Shown in pieces: positions 25,522 through 35,567 of a DNA stretch of 64,000 nucleotides. The notes beneath the pieces were generated by a model, which was given only the letters and a program-made list of their open reading frames with translations, was not told where the DNA came from and made no database searches. This DNA comes from Pollutimonas subterranea (GTDB taxonomy: Bacteria; Pseudomonadota; Gammaproteobacteria; Burkholderiales; Burkholderiaceae_B). Position numbers and translations under genes: made by a program. Each line of letters begins with the position of its first letter. The stretch's first letter is position 1. Location of the stretch: the NCBI RefSeq assembly GCF_002849655.1, contig NZ_PDNW01000003.1:62001-126000 (forward strand). The letters run 5' to 3'.

Positions 25522-26679
25522 GTGTTTCATGTCATCACCGCCAGTATTTGTTTCTACGTCATCTGGCGTTTTGTTTATCCACTACCGTGGAACACTGCAA
25601 GCAAAGTGCTGCTTGCCGTATTACTGCTTCTGGTGGCAGAACACCATCTGGTGACCCGGACCTTCTTTGGCTCCATGGCATCACCCGAGGTTCCGTCGGC
25701 GGTGCTCATCGTGTTGGGTTGGGCGTTCGGTGCCCTTATCCTGCTTGCCGTGCTTTTGTTGGTCAAGGACTTGATGGGATTGCTCTCCTATCCGTTCTTC
25801 GGCAAGCTTGGCCTGGCCTTGTTGTCGGCTCCCGGCTTGCTTTATGGCATGGGAGCTTCCGCCGTGGTGCTTGCGGGCGTAGGCGTATGGGAGGCCATCC
25901 GCATACCTGGCGTCAAGACCATAGAAGTCATTTTGCCGCGTTTGCCGCGGGAACTTGACGGTTTTCGGGTCGTGCAGTTAAGCGACCTGCATGCCAGCAG
26001 GCTGCTGCATGCGTCCTGGATGAAAGGGGTCGTCGAAAGAACCAATGCCTTGAATCCGGATCTGACGGTCATCACTGGCGATCTGACCGACGGCACGCCA
26101 GCGGCCCGCGCCCCAGATGTGCAGCCGCTGAAAAACCTCACCGCGCGGTATGGCGTGTTGGCGATACCGGGCAACCATGAATATTATGCCGACTACATGC
26201 GTTGGTTGCCCGCATTCGATCAGTTAGGCCTACGCATGCTGCTTAATGAACATGTGACGATCACCCACGGTGGCCGTGATCTCGTCGTAGCCGGCATCAC
26301 GGATCACACGGCGGCTGTTTTCAAGCAAACGCCACCGAATCTCACGGCGGCGCTGGACGGCACGTCGCAAGCCGATCCGATAATTCTGCTTAGTCATCGT
26401 CCTATTGGCGCGGCGGCCAACGCCGCCGCTGGGGTGGACCTGCAGTTGTCAGGTCACACACACGGCGGACAAATCCTGGGCGCCCATGTATTGGCACAAT
26501 GGGCCAATGAGGGCTTAGTTTCGGGACAGTACCAGGTGGATGGCATGCGCCTGTACGTAAGCAACGGCAGTGGCCTTTGGAATGGTTTTCCCATACGGCT
26601 GGGTCGCCGCTCGGAGATTACGCAAATCACGCTGCGAGCCACTGAAGATTCCGATACCGGGATTAAGCGAACCCAATGA
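25522..26679 (+). CDS. Membrane-anchored metallophosphoesterase
   Basis: 385 residues. About four transmembrane helices (residues 5-125) precede a calcineurin-like phosphoesterase domain with all metal motifs: VQLSDLHAS, TGDLTDG, GNHEYY, LSHRP and SGHTHGGQ. This is the YaeI/YkuE-like group. GTG 25522 follows AGGA and begins the first helix. It converges with the xdhC-like gene with no spare space (26679/26680). Confidence 0.85.
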   Translation: MFHVITASICFYVIWRFVYPLPWNTASKVLLAVLLLLVAEHHLVTRTFFGSMASPEVPSAVLIVLGWAFGALILLAVLLLVKDLMGLLSYPFFGKLGLALLSAPGLLYGMGASAVVLAGVGVWEAIRIPGVKTIEVILPRLPRELDGFRVVQLSDLHASRLLHASWMKGVVERTNALNPDLTVITGDLTDGTPAARAPDVQPLKNLTARYGVLAIPGNHEYYADYMRWLPAFDQLGLRMLLNEHVTITHGGRDLVVAGITDHTAAVFKQTPPNLTAALDGTSQADPIILLSHRPIGAAANAAAGVDLQLSGHTHGGQILGAHVLAQWANEGLVSGQYQVDGMRLYVSNGSGLWNGFPIRLGRRSEITQITLRATEDSDTGIKRTQ

Positions 26680-27705
26680 TCAGCCGGCCCGCATGGCCGC
26701 AGCCTCTTGCTGCTGCTTGGCCTGGGCGACAGACAGTTCGTGCGGCAGATCCACACCGTTCTTGACGGCAAGGATTTCAGCCATCACGCTCACCGCGATC
26801 TCGGCCGGTGTCTTGCTGTTGATGTGAATGCCTACGGGCCCCCGGAGACGCTCAAGCGATGCTTCAGTTTCATTAAAGTGCTCGATCATCCGGGCGCGCC
26901 GGCTCTGGCTATTGCGGCGCGAGCCGATGGCGCCCACGTAAAAGGCGGGGCTGTGCAGCGCCTCCAGCAGCGCTAGGTCATCGAGCTTGGGGTCATGGCT
27001 TAGCGCGATGATGCAACTGCGCTGATCGGGGCGGAAGGCGACCACCGCATCGTCAGGCATCTCGACCAGTTTCTTTACGCCGGGCAATGACCATGCATCC
27101 ATGTATTCCACCCGCGGATCGCATACCGTTACGGAAAATCCGCTGAACAGCGCCATCGTGGACAGGTACTCGGTCAGCATGCCCGCGCCGATAAGCAGCA
27201 TGCGGTATTCGGGGCCGAAGATGCTTGTGAGACGGCTGTCATCGAATTGCAGGTGTTCGGGCTCATCCGCATGGTCGAGTGTCACGCTTCCGTCCAGACG
27301 CGAGACCGTGCGGCGTACGAGTTCGCCGGTCTCCAGCCTTTGCACGAGCTCGGCCAATGAGTCATGCGGAGGGTCGAATTCCAGCAGCAGTTCCAAGGTG
27401 CCGCCGCAGGGCAGCCCGAACTGGTGTGCTTCGTCGGCACTCACGCCATAGCGCACTACTTGGGGCAATCCGTGGGGAATGCCCTGCGCCCCATGAGCGC
27501 GTGTATGGCGGAAGATCAGGTCGTCCTCGATACATCCGCCAGAAACCGAGCCGACGGCGCGTCCATCCTCGCGTAATGCCATCATGGCTCCTACCGGTCG
27601 TGGCGAAGATCCCCAGGTCCTGATGACTGTCGCCAGCAGCGCCCGATGACCATCAGCGCGCCAATCCCGCAAGGTGCGCAGGACTCTGACATCAATGCTT
27701 TCCAT
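26680..27705 (-). CDS. xdhC: XdhC-like molybdoenzyme maturation factor
   Basis: 341 residues. The N-terminal XdhC/CoxI part has TWGSSPRPVGAMM and SVSGGCIEDDLI; the C-terminal Rossmann part has GAIGSRRNSQSRRARM. Such proteins bind and insert sulfurated molybdenum cofactor into xanthine-dehydrogenase-type enzymes. ATG 27705 follows GAGGAG; the longer frame lacks support and overlaps the previous gene. Last gene of the iorA-iorB-mocA-xdhC operon. Confidence 0.88.
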   Translation of the reverse strand: MESIDVRVLRTLRDWRADGHRALLATVIRTWGSSPRPVGAMMALREDGRAVGSVSGGCIEDDLIFRHTRAHGAQGIPHGLPQVVRYGVSADEAHQFGLPCGGTLELLLEFDPPHDSLAELVQRLETGELVRRTVSRLDGSVTLDHADEPEHLQFDDSRLTSIFGPEYRMLLIGAGMLTEYLSTMALFSGFSVTVCDPRVEYMDAWSLPGVKKLVEMPDDAVVAFRPDQRSCIIALSHDPKLDDLALLEALHSPAFYVGAIGSRRNSQSRRARMIEHFNETEASLERLRGPVGIHINSKTPAEIAVSVMAEILAVKNGVDLPHELSVAQAKQQQEAAAMRAG

Positions 27706-28324
27706 AACATCGCTCCTCGGCAGGTTCGGGATGAAGGGTGTGTAGCCGTGAAGCCAGAGCCTTCTCGGCATGTGCCAGGTTCTCCAGGGTATCAATATCT
27801 GCGGCGATTCCCGGATCATCCAGATGCAACTCCCGCAGCGCGCCCACCTGCCGAAACGCGCGTACGACGGAGGCCGCGCCGATATCACCGCGAAGCAAGG
27901 TCAGTGCCTCGAAGCATTCTGCGCGAAAGCCGACAGGATGACCCTGCTGCCCGTTCCAGAGTGGCGTGACCACCGGCTGCGCAGCCAGTTCCCGCGCCAC
28001 GCGCAATAGGCTTTGTGCACGGACTAGCGGCAAGTCCCCGGGCAGGATAAGCCATCCTGCTGCATCCGCAGTGGCTCGCACGCCCCGGGCAATGGAGTCG
28101 CCCATTCCGGACAAGGCTGCACACGCTCCTTGTTCGGGACGTACGACATGGCAATCCAGGCCCGATGCGGCGACGGTGCGCAGCACGCGTTCCAGCACGG
28201 GCATGCCGCCGAGCAGGGCGTCCAGCTTGTGCATCGTGCCTCCAGACTGCCGAAAGCGACGGCCCTGACCCGCGGCCAGCACGATGACGATGGGCAATCG
28301 GGCTTGCGCTTGCTTGCTTGCCAT
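27692..28324 (-). CDS. MocA-like molybdenum cofactor nucleotidyltransferase
   Basis: 210 residues with the nucleotidyltransferase start LAAGQGRRF, then HKLDALLGGMPVLER, LPGDLPLV and GHPVGFR, matching MobA/MocA-type enzymes. MocA makes the cytosine dinucleotide form of the cofactor used by aldehyde oxidoreductase-type enzymes. It overlaps the xdhC-like gene by 14 bases and follows the catalytic subunits, so it probably prepares their cofactor. Confidence 0.85.
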   Translation of the reverse strand: MASKQAQARLPIVIVLAAGQGRRFRQSGGTMHKLDALLGGMPVLERVLRTVAASGLDCHVVRPEQGACAALSGMGDSIARGVRATADAAGWLILPGDLPLVRAQSLLRVARELAAQPVVTPLWNGQQGHPVGFRAECFEALTLLRGDIGAASVVRAFRQVGALRELHLDDPGIAADIDTLENLAHAEKALASRLHTLHPEPAEERCYGKH

Positions 28325-28330
28325 AGGAAT

Positions 28331-30601
28331 TTACAGGCGCACCGGCAAGCTGCGCACGCGCTTGCCGGTTGCGGCGAAGATCGCGTTGCACAGGGCAGGG
28401 GCAACGGGCGGCACCGGAGGCTCACCTACGCCGCCCGGGGGCGCTGCGTGGTTGTCGTTCACCAAGTGGGTTCGGATCGTGCGCGGCGAGGCGGCGTAGC
28501 GCAGCACTTCGTAGTCATGGAAGTTGCTTTGCTTGACGCGGCCGTTCTCAAAGCTAATTTCGCTGGTCAACGCCAGGCTCAGCCCCATGATGGCGCCGCC
28601 CTCCATTTGGGCGCGGATGCGCTCGGGATTGACCTGCGGACCGCAATCAATGGCCATGTCCACGGCCACGACCTGTACCTTCCCCTGGGCATCCACCGCC
28701 ACTTCGACCACGGTAGCGGTGTAGCTCATGAAGCTGTAGCAAAAAGCCAGTCCCAGCCCATGGCCTTCGGGCAGTGTGCGGCCCCAGCCAGCACCGCGCG
28801 TTGCGGCTTCGATCACGTCGCGCAGGCGGCCGGTGTCATAGGGGTAACGCTCGGGTGACTCGTCGTAGTTCCAGGTGTCGGAGAGCTTGCCGGGGTTGAT
28901 TTTGCGTGGGGGGCCAATCAGGTCCAGCGCGAACTGCTTGTGGTCCTGTTCAGCGCGATGCGCAAGTTCGGCGATGAAGCATTGCGCGGCAAACGCGTGG
29001 GGAATGTTGTACACCGAGCGGAACCAGCCGATACGGGCGTGCGCCTCCACCTCGGCGGTCTCGATGCGCACATGCGGAATCAGGTAGGGCATGTTGATGG
29101 CCGACATGGCAGCTTCGAACACCTGCAGGCCTTTGGCGCCTTCGGAGAATAGCGAACCGATAGTGGGGGCCGCGCTACGGTGCAGCCACGTCTCAGGTTG
29201 TCCATTCTTGCCAACCACGGCTTCCAGACGTTCGACGGCGACAGTATGCAGATAGTCGTGATGAATGTCATCTTCGCGCGTCCAGACCAGCTTGACCGGC
29301 GTGCCAGGCATAGTCTGGGCAACGATGGCGGCCTCGTCCACATAGTCGGGTTTGGACTTGCGCCCAAAGCCGCCGCCCAGCAGCAGCACGTTGACCTTGA
29401 CGTTTTCGGGTTTGAGATTGAGCCGGGTCGCGACGACATTCAGCGCGGCTTGCGGGTTTTGGACCGAAGTCCAGACCTCGCAATGGTCGCCGTTGACCAC
29501 GACGGTTGCCACAGGCGGCTCCATTGAGGCATGGGCCAGATGGGGTAGATAATATTCAGCGGCAAAACGCTCGGTTTCAGATGCTTTAGCCCAGACTTCA
29601 GGCGCGTTGCCGTCATTCCGCAAGGCTTTTCCGGGCGCGCCGGCGGCGGTTTCCAGGGTCTTGCGATACGCGACGGAGTTGTAGCTGGCGTTAGGCCCAT
29701 CATCCCAATCGATTTCCAGCGCGGCGCGGCCCTGTATGGCGGACCAGGTATTGGAGGCGACCACCGCCACCCCGCCCAGTGCCTGGAAGGCCGGGGCGCC
29801 GCTGTAGGACGGGATCTCCATCACTTTCAACACGCCGGGCACCTGCAGCGCTTTGTCGCTGCGCACGCTGCGTAGTTTGCCGCCTACCACCGGCGGGCGG
29901 GCGACCACGGCGTAGACCATGTCAGGCAGATGCATGTCCATGCCATAGGTGGCCTGGCCCTTGCCTATGGCTTCCAGGTCTACCAGCCGCACTTTTTCTT
30001 TGCCGATGTAGCGAAACTCGGCGGGCGACTTGAGCTTGAGCGCATCGCCTTGGGGCACTTGTTGCTTGGCGGCTTCAGCGGCGAGTTCGCCATACCCCAG
30101 GCGCCGGCCGCTAGGCACATGTTCTACCTCGTGTTGCACGGCGCGTACTTCGGAAGCGGGTACTGACCAGCGTGCGGCGGCGGCAGCTTCGAGCATGTGC
30201 CGGGCGGCCGCGCCCACGCGCCGCATTGGGAGCATGAAGTGCCGCACGCTGCGCGAGCCGTCGACGTTCTGGTTGCCGTAGCGCGTCTCGTTGGCCTCAG
30301 CCTGAACCACATTCACACGGTCCCAGTTTGCTTCCATCTCGTCGGCGACGACCATGGGAAGGCTGGTGCGTATGCCGGTTCCCATCTCAGCGCGGTGCGC
30401 GACAATGGTGACGGCGCCGTCAGGTGCGATGGACACGAACACCAGGGGGTCGTCCACCACGCCACCAGGCATCGCATCGGCGCCGTATTTTTTGGCATCC
30501 GCCGCCCAGACCGCACCGTTGGCGCTGACGGCCAGAAATAGCGCGCCGAGGCTGCCTTGCAAAAAAGTACGACGGGAAAGATTTTGCGTTTTCGTCAACA
30601 T
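28331..30601 (-). CDS. iorB: Molybdopterin-binding aldehyde/isoquinoline oxidoreductase large subunit
   Basis: 756 residues of the IorB type (isoquinoline 1-oxidoreductase beta family). The N-terminus has a Tat signal (SRRTFLQGSLGALFLAVSAN), so the enzyme is probably periplasmic. Cofactor-binding sequences include LGGGFGRKSKPDYVDEA and the C-terminal GVGEPPVPPVAPALC with the catalytic Glu. Electrons go to the 2Fe-2S subunit encoded just upstream; the start overlaps its stop (TAATG). The substrate, perhaps an aldehyde or N-heterocycle, cannot be read from sequence. Confidence 0.9.
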   Translation of the reverse strand: MLTKTQNLSRRTFLQGSLGALFLAVSANGAVWAADAKKYGADAMPGGVVDDPLVFVSIAPDGAVTIVAHRAEMGTGIRTSLPMVVADEMEANWDRVNVVQAEANETRYGNQNVDGSRSVRHFMLPMRRVGAAARHMLEAAAAARWSVPASEVRAVQHEVEHVPSGRRLGYGELAAEAAKQQVPQGDALKLKSPAEFRYIGKEKVRLVDLEAIGKGQATYGMDMHLPDMVYAVVARPPVVGGKLRSVRSDKALQVPGVLKVMEIPSYSGAPAFQALGGVAVVASNTWSAIQGRAALEIDWDDGPNASYNSVAYRKTLETAAGAPGKALRNDGNAPEVWAKASETERFAAEYYLPHLAHASMEPPVATVVVNGDHCEVWTSVQNPQAALNVVATRLNLKPENVKVNVLLLGGGFGRKSKPDYVDEAAIVAQTMPGTPVKLVWTREDDIHHDYLHTVAVERLEAVVGKNGQPETWLHRSAAPTIGSLFSEGAKGLQVFEAAMSAINMPYLIPHVRIETAEVEAHARIGWFRSVYNIPHAFAAQCFIAELAHRAEQDHKQFALDLIGPPRKINPGKLSDTWNYDESPERYPYDTGRLRDVIEAATRGAGWGRTLPEGHGLGLAFCYSFMSYTATVVEVAVDAQGKVQVVAVDMAIDCGPQVNPERIRAQMEGGAIMGLSLALTSEISFENGRVKQSNFHDYEVLRYAASPRTIRTHLVNDNHAAPPGGVGEPPVPPVAPALCNAIFAATGKRVRSLPVRL

Positions 30602-31071
30602 TATTTTCCCCCTGGTGCCAAGTGGCTGGCGGCTTGCTGGATGGCCGCACGGATGCGCGGATAGGTGCCGCAGCGGCAGATGTTGCCGCTCATGGCATCA
30701 TCGATTTGCTCCTCGGTCGGCGAGGGTGTGGTCTTGAGCAGGCTCACGGCCGACATGATTTGCCCGGCTTGGCAATAGCCGCATTGCGCGACATTGTTCT
30801 CAACCCAGGCCTGCTGCACGGCCTGGCCCACGTGGTCGCTTTCGATGCCTTCAATCGTCGAGATGGTATGCCCAGCCACGGCCGAGATGGGTGTGACACA
30901 GGCACGGATGGGCTGGCCGTCCATGTGCACCGTACAGGCGCCGCACAGCGCCATGCCACAGCCGAACTTGGTGCCCGTCATGCCGAGCTCATCGCGCAGC
31001 ACCCACAGTAGGGGCATGTCCTCGGGGACGTTCACGTCCCTGGCTTGGCCGTTGACTTGAATGCTTGTCAT
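30601..31071 (-). CDS. iorA: 2Fe-2S subunit of molybdenum hydroxylase
   Basis: 156 residues with two cluster motifs: a plant-ferredoxin-like set (CGMALCGACTVHMDG with a later RACVTP) and a C-terminal set (CGYCQAGQIM and CRCGTY). This is the IorA/CoxS family. First gene of a four-gene minus-strand operon with the large subunit, a MocA-like and an XdhC-like protein. It has no signal peptide, so export would be by hitchhiking on the Tat-bearing partner (known for such enzymes). Confidence 0.92.
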   Translation of the reverse strand: MTSIQVNGQARDVNVPEDMPLLWVLRDELGMTGTKFGCGMALCGACTVHMDGQPIRACVTPISAVAGHTISTIEGIESDHVGQAVQQAWVENNVAQCGYCQAGQIMSAVSLLKTTPSPTEEQIDDAMSGNICRCGTYPRIRAAIQQAASHLAPGGK

Positions 31072-31116
31072 GTTGAAATCCTCGGTTGAGTGAACAAATA
31101 CGGTGCAAATTGGATG

Positions 31117-32955
31117 TCAGTACGAGGCTTCGTTGCCCAAAAATCCGCCGCTCTGATGGCGCCACAGTCGTGCATAGGTACCATTTTTCGCCAGCAGTTC
31201 GGCGTGACTGCCTTGTTCGATGATACATCCGTGGTCCATGACCACGAGGCGGTCCATGGCGGCGATGGTGGATAGCCGGTGAGCGATGGCGATCACGGTC
31301 TTGCCCTCCATCATTTCGTAGAGGCTTTCCTGTATGGCCGCCTCCACTTCCGAGTCCAGGGCGCTGGTGGCTTCATCCAGCAGCAGGATGGGCGCATTCT
31401 TCAGCATCACCCGGGCAATGGCGATGCGTTGACGCTGGCCGCCGGAAAGCTTGACACCGCGCTCGCCGACCAGCGTGTCATAGCCGCGGCGCTGTTCGGA
31501 ATCGGTTAGCTGCTGGATGAAATCATCGGCATGGGCACCGATGGCGGCGGCGCGGATTGCAGTATCGTCGGCGTCGGGGCGGCCATAGGCAATGTTGTCG
31601 CGGATGCTGCGGTGCAGCAGTGAAGTATCCTGGGTGACCATGCCGATGGCGCTACGCAGACTGTCCTGCGTAACCTTGGCGATATCCTGTCCGTCTATGC
31701 GGATCTGGCCACCGTCGAGATCGTAGAAGCGCAATAAAAGGTTGATCAGCGTAGACTTGCCTGCGCCGGAACGGCCCACCAGGCCGATCTTTTCTCCGGG
31801 CTGAACAGTCAGGTTTAGGCTGTCGAATACTTGGCGTTCGCCGTTGTAATTGAAGCGGACGCGCTCGAACTCCACGTGGCCGCGCGTGACTTCGAGAGCA
31901 GGGGCACCAGGCGCGTCCTTCACGTTGGCGGTCCGTGTGAGGGTCGCGAGGCCGTCTTGCACGGTGCCGATATTTTCAAAGAGGGTCGCCATTTCCCACA
32001 TGATCCACTGCGACATGCCGTTCACGCGCAATGCCATGGCTATAACGGCGGCTACGGCACCGGTGCCAATTTCGCCGCCATGCCATAGCCACAAGGCATA
32101 GCCGCCCGCCGCAGAAATCAACGTAGCCACCAGCGCCTGGTTGACGATTTCAAACTGGCTGACAAGGCGCATCTGACGATAGCCGGTATTCTTGAAGTCT
32201 TCCATCGCCGCGCGGGCGAAATGCGCCTCGCGTTGGGTATGCGAGAACAGCTTGACAGTGGTGATGTTGGAGTAAGCATCGGTCACGCGTCCGGTCATGG
32301 ACGATCGGGCATGCGCCTGCTCCTGGCCCACCTTGCCCAAGCGCGGCACGAAATACAGCATGGCAAGGCCGAACAGCGTAATCCAGCCGATAAAGGGCAG
32401 CATCAGGCGCAGGTCGAAACTGCCCGCCAGCGCAAGAATAGTGATGAAGTACACGCCTATGCCAATCACAATCTCGGTGAAGGTCATTAATACTTCGCGT
32501 ACAGCCAGTGCCGTCTGCATGACTTTGGTGGTGACACGTCCGGCAAACTCGTCGGCAAAGAACGACAGGCTTTGCCGCAGCATCAGGCGATGAAAGTTCC
32601 AGCGCAACCGTAGCGGCAAGTTGATGGCCAGCACCCGATGCTGCACCATAGTGCGCAACGTCACCAGGCCGATGCTGGCCAACAGTACAAGCCCTATGCC
32701 CCACAACACCCGGCGCTCGTGGGCGGAGGCGGGCTCGCCTATCTGCCAGGCGGAGAGCAAATCGATGACCTGTCCGAGAAAGGCGAACAGCCAGGCTTCG
32801 TAGATCGACACACTGGCGCTCAGCAGCGCCAGCACAGCAAGGTAGCGGCGTGAACCATGCGTGCATGCCCACAGGAACGGCAGCAAGCCCTTGGGTGGTA
32901 CTGACGGAGTCTCGGGCGGAAAAGGATTGAGCAGACGTTCAAACATGCGGGGCAA
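31117..32955 (-). CDS. ABC exporter with fused permease and ATPase
   Basis: 612 residues: a six-helix ABC exporter transmembrane domain (residues about 40-330) fused to a nucleotide-binding domain with Walker A GRSGAGKST, signature LSGGQRQRIAIARVML, and Walker B ILLLDEATSAL. The layout matches multidrug/lipid-type exporters (MsbA/MdlB group). Substrate not known. It reads in the same direction as the iorA operon, 46 bases upstream of it, so co-transcription is possible. Confidence 0.9.
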   Translation of the reverse strand: MPRMFERLLNPFPPETPSVPPKGLLPFLWACTHGSRRYLAVLALLSASVSIYEAWLFAFLGQVIDLLSAWQIGEPASAHERRVLWGIGLVLLASIGLVTLRTMVQHRVLAINLPLRLRWNFHRLMLRQSLSFFADEFAGRVTTKVMQTALAVREVLMTFTEIVIGIGVYFITILALAGSFDLRLMLPFIGWITLFGLAMLYFVPRLGKVGQEQAHARSSMTGRVTDAYSNITTVKLFSHTQREAHFARAAMEDFKNTGYRQMRLVSQFEIVNQALVATLISAAGGYALWLWHGGEIGTGAVAAVIAMALRVNGMSQWIMWEMATLFENIGTVQDGLATLTRTANVKDAPGAPALEVTRGHVEFERVRFNYNGERQVFDSLNLTVQPGEKIGLVGRSGAGKSTLINLLLRFYDLDGGQIRIDGQDIAKVTQDSLRSAIGMVTQDTSLLHRSIRDNIAYGRPDADDTAIRAAAIGAHADDFIQQLTDSEQRRGYDTLVGERGVKLSGGQRQRIAIARVMLKNAPILLLDEATSALDSEVEAAIQESLYEMMEGKTVIAIAHRLSTIAAMDRLVVMDHGCIIEQGSHAELLAKNGTYARLWRHQSGGFLGNEASY

Positions 32956-33096
32956 AGAGCCTTCGAGAGCGTACTAGACACGGTAAGGGCGGGGCACGGG
33001 AGTCACGTGATATCCAGGATGATAGAGCGGGATGGTTATTCTTGACTACCCGCCACGAACTTGATGCGGCTGTGAGGAATATTCAGTAATCCGCAA

Positions 33097-33990
33097 CTAG
33101 GCGCGATACCGCAGTGCTTCGACAAACGCCGAGAACGCCGGGGAGGCTTGGCGTCTATTTGGATAATATAAATGGTAGCCCTGGAAATGGGGACACCACT
33201 GGGCCAGGACTTCTTTAAGTCGGCCATCGGCCAGGTACGGTGCAAGCAGCTGTTCGGGCACGTAGGCTAAGCCGATGCCGTCTACGGCCGCATTGAGGAC
33301 GTGCATGATGCTGTTGAAGACGAGCTGCCCTTCGACCTTGACGGTAAATTCCTTGCCATCCTTTTTGAATTGCCATGCGTAAATGGAGCCGGAGGGACGG
33401 TACCGAATGTTGACACAGGCATGTTTGGTCAGATCATAGGGTGTTTTCGGAGGCGGATTTCGGTCAAAGTAAGCAGGGGATCCCACCACGGCCAAACGCC
33501 AATCGGGTCCGATGCGGGCGGCGATCATGTCTTTGCTGATCGCCTCACCCAGGCGTATGCCGGCGTCAAATCGCTCTTCGACCACATTGGTGAACCCGTA
33601 GTCAACGTAGAACTCCAATGTTATATCGGGATAGGCTTTCAGAAACTCCGCCAGCATTGGACGTAAGCACAGTTCGATTTGATCATCAGTACACGTGATG
33701 CGGATTGTTCCCGCTGGTTTGTCTCGTAACTCGCTCAGAGATTCGACTTCCGAGGCAATCTGGTCGAATAGCGGCGCGACCGAACGCATCAGTCGTTCGC
33801 CTGCTTCGGTAGGGGCCACATTGCGGGTGGTGCGCGCGAGCAGGCGCACGCCAAGCCGCTCCTCGAGTGCCTTCATAGTATGACTGAGGGCGGAAGGGGT
33901 AAGGCCCAGCCTGGCAGCCGCTTTTGTAAAGCTCTGGTCTCGAGCCACGGCGATGAAGGCTTGCAGGTCACTGACTTTGTTAGGTTTCAT
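33097..33990 (-). CDS. LysR-family regulator
   Basis: 297 residues. The N-terminal helix-turn-helix (KVSDLQAFIAVARDQSFTKA, then ARLGLTPSALSHTMKALEER) is typical, followed by a periplasmic-binding-protein-like sensor domain (AGTIRITCTDDQ). It diverges from the MFS tail remnant and the alcohol dehydrogenase gene at 34.47 kb, which it may regulate. The gene for its former MFS target is mostly gone. Confidence 0.9.
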   Translation of the reverse strand: MKPNKVSDLQAFIAVARDQSFTKAAARLGLTPSALSHTMKALEERLGVRLLARTTRNVAPTEAGERLMRSVAPLFDQIASEVESLSELRDKPAGTIRITCTDDQIELCLRPMLAEFLKAYPDITLEFYVDYGFTNVVEERFDAGIRLGEAISKDMIAARIGPDWRLAVVGSPAYFDRNPPPKTPYDLTKHACVNIRYRPSGSIYAWQFKKDGKEFTVKVEGQLVFNSIMHVLNAAVDGIGLAYVPEQLLAPYLADGRLKEVLAQWCPHFQGYHLYYPNRRQASPAFSAFVEALRYRA

Positions 33991-34159
33991 TCTTGAAATT
34001 TTCTCACAACAGCATCAAGATTGCACCCACTATTCAACCGGTCCTTAATGGCTCAAGATTGATGCGCGATCATCAAGCAATTCGTCCTCAATTCAACACC
34101 TCGCATAAACAGCATTTCATGAGTGTTCACGTTTCCGAGACTTCCGCAGGCGATACGCC

Positions 34160-34369
34160 TATAAATCGCTACCCAACGACGCCGAAGCGGGCGGCGGTCT
34201 GATGGTGGCCATGATTGAACTCTCCATTGCGCTGGGCTCAACCATTGGCGGTATGCTGTTCGACGGGAGCAGTTATCGCGCGACCTTGGTGGCGAGGGCG
34301 GTCGTGTTGATGCTCGCGGCCTTACTGGCCTTTCTGACCTCACGTTCGCAAGTGCCACAAACAGCCTGA
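34160..34369 (+). pseudogene. MFS transporter C-terminal remnant
   Basis: The frame NDAEAGGGLMVAMIELSIAL, then GSTIGGMLFDGSSYRATLVA and LAFLTSRSQVPQTA with stop, matches the last two helices of drug-efflux-type MFS proteins (AraJ/YdhP-like). Everything upstream is missing; stop codons appear close by. The fragment sits between a LysR gene and yahK-like dehydrogenase. The rest of 33991-34465 shows no gene. Confidence 0.7.
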
Positions 34370-34465
34370 GCTATCTGCAGAGCAAGAAGAGATGCCGTGA
34401 CCTTGAGCAGTACCTGGGTCGTAGTTTTCGAAAATCAGTTTCCGGTCTATATAGGAGTAGTCACC

Positions 34466-35515
34466 ATGACCATCAAAGCCTACGGCGCCCAAGCGGGCGA
34501 TCAACCCCTTGAGTCCATGGACATCACCCGGCGTACGCCGGGCGAGCACGATGTACAAATCGAAATCGCGTACTGCGGCGTGTGTCATTCCGACCTGCAT
34601 CAGGTGCGCGAAGAGTGGGCCGGAACCTTGTTTCCGTGTGTTCCCGGTCACGAGATCGTGGGGCGCGTCGCGGCGGTTGGCGAACATGTGAAGGACTTCA
34701 AGTCGGGCGACCTTGTCGGCGTCGGTTGTATCGTCGATAGCTGCAAGCACTGCGAGGACTGCGACGAAGGACTGGAGAACTACTGCGACCATATGGTCGG
34801 CACCTACAACGGTCCGACACCGGACGCACCCGGCCACACGCTGGGCGGCTACTCCCAACAGATCGTCGTGCACCAACGCTACGTGCTGCGTATCCGCCAC
34901 CCCGAGGCACAACTGGCCGCCGTGGCGCCGCTGCTGTGCGCCGGCATTACTACTTATTCGCCCCTGCGCCATTGGAAAGTAGGGCCAGGAAAGAAGGTGG
35001 GTGTGGTGGGCATCGGCGGCCTGGGTCACATGGGCATCAAGCTGGCGCACGCCATGGGTGGGCACGTGGTGGCTTTTACGACGTCTGAATCCAAGCGCGA
35101 GGCGGCCAAGGCCCTCGGGGCCGACGAAGTGGTCGTATCGCGCAATCCGGAAGAAATGGTCGCGCAGGCGAATAGCCTTGATTTCATCCTCAATACCGTC
35201 GCCGTGCCGCACGATCTGGATGCCTTCTTCGCGCTGCTCAAGCGTGACGGCACGATGGCCCTGGTCGGCGCGCCGGCCACGCCGCATCCTTCGCCCCAGG
35301 TGTTCAGCCTGATCACGAAACGGCGCAGCCTGGCCGGATCGATGATTGGCGGCATTCCCGAGACGCAAGAGATGCTGGATTTCTGTGCCGAACACGGCAT
35401 CGTGGCGGATATCGAAATGATACGCGCCGATCAAATCAACCAGGCCTACGAACGCATGCTCAAAGGCGATGTGAAGTACCGCTTTGTCATCGATAGCGCC
35501 TCACTTGCTCTCTGA
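34466..35515 (+). CDS. Zinc alcohol dehydrogenase, YahK/CAD-like
   Basis: 349 residues of the medium-chain dehydrogenase family, cinnamyl-alcohol-dehydrogenase-like branch with NADPH-dependent aldehyde reductases such as YahK. Catalytic zinc ligands lie in CGVCHSDLH, GHEIVG and a later Cys; structural zinc cysteines are CKHCEDCDEGLENYC. The nucleotide site is VGVVGIGGLGHMG. ATG 34466 follows AGGAG; the longer frame has no ribosome site. Probably reduces aldehydes. Confidence 0.9.
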   Translation: MTIKAYGAQAGDQPLESMDITRRTPGEHDVQIEIAYCGVCHSDLHQVREEWAGTLFPCVPGHEIVGRVAAVGEHVKDFKSGDLVGVGCIVDSCKHCEDCDEGLENYCDHMVGTYNGPTPDAPGHTLGGYSQQIVVHQRYVLRIRHPEAQLAAVAPLLCAGITTYSPLRHWKVGPGKKVGVVGIGGLGHMGIKLAHAMGGHVVAFTTSESKREAAKALGADEVVVSRNPEEMVAQANSLDFILNTVAVPHDLDAFFALLKRDGTMALVGAPATPHPSPQVFSLITKRRSLAGSMIGGIPETQEMLDFCAEHGIVADIEMIRADQINQAYERMLKGDVKYRFVIDSASLAL

Positions 35516-35567
35516 CGTGCCCGTGTCTGGGATTGCGCCGTTTTTATTCTCTATACAGGAGTTGAGC

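Noticed and set aside
34340..35434. 364-codon minus-strand frame opposite the alcohol dehydrogenase
   Set aside because: Antisense shadow; the plus strand has full zinc-dehydrogenase motifs.
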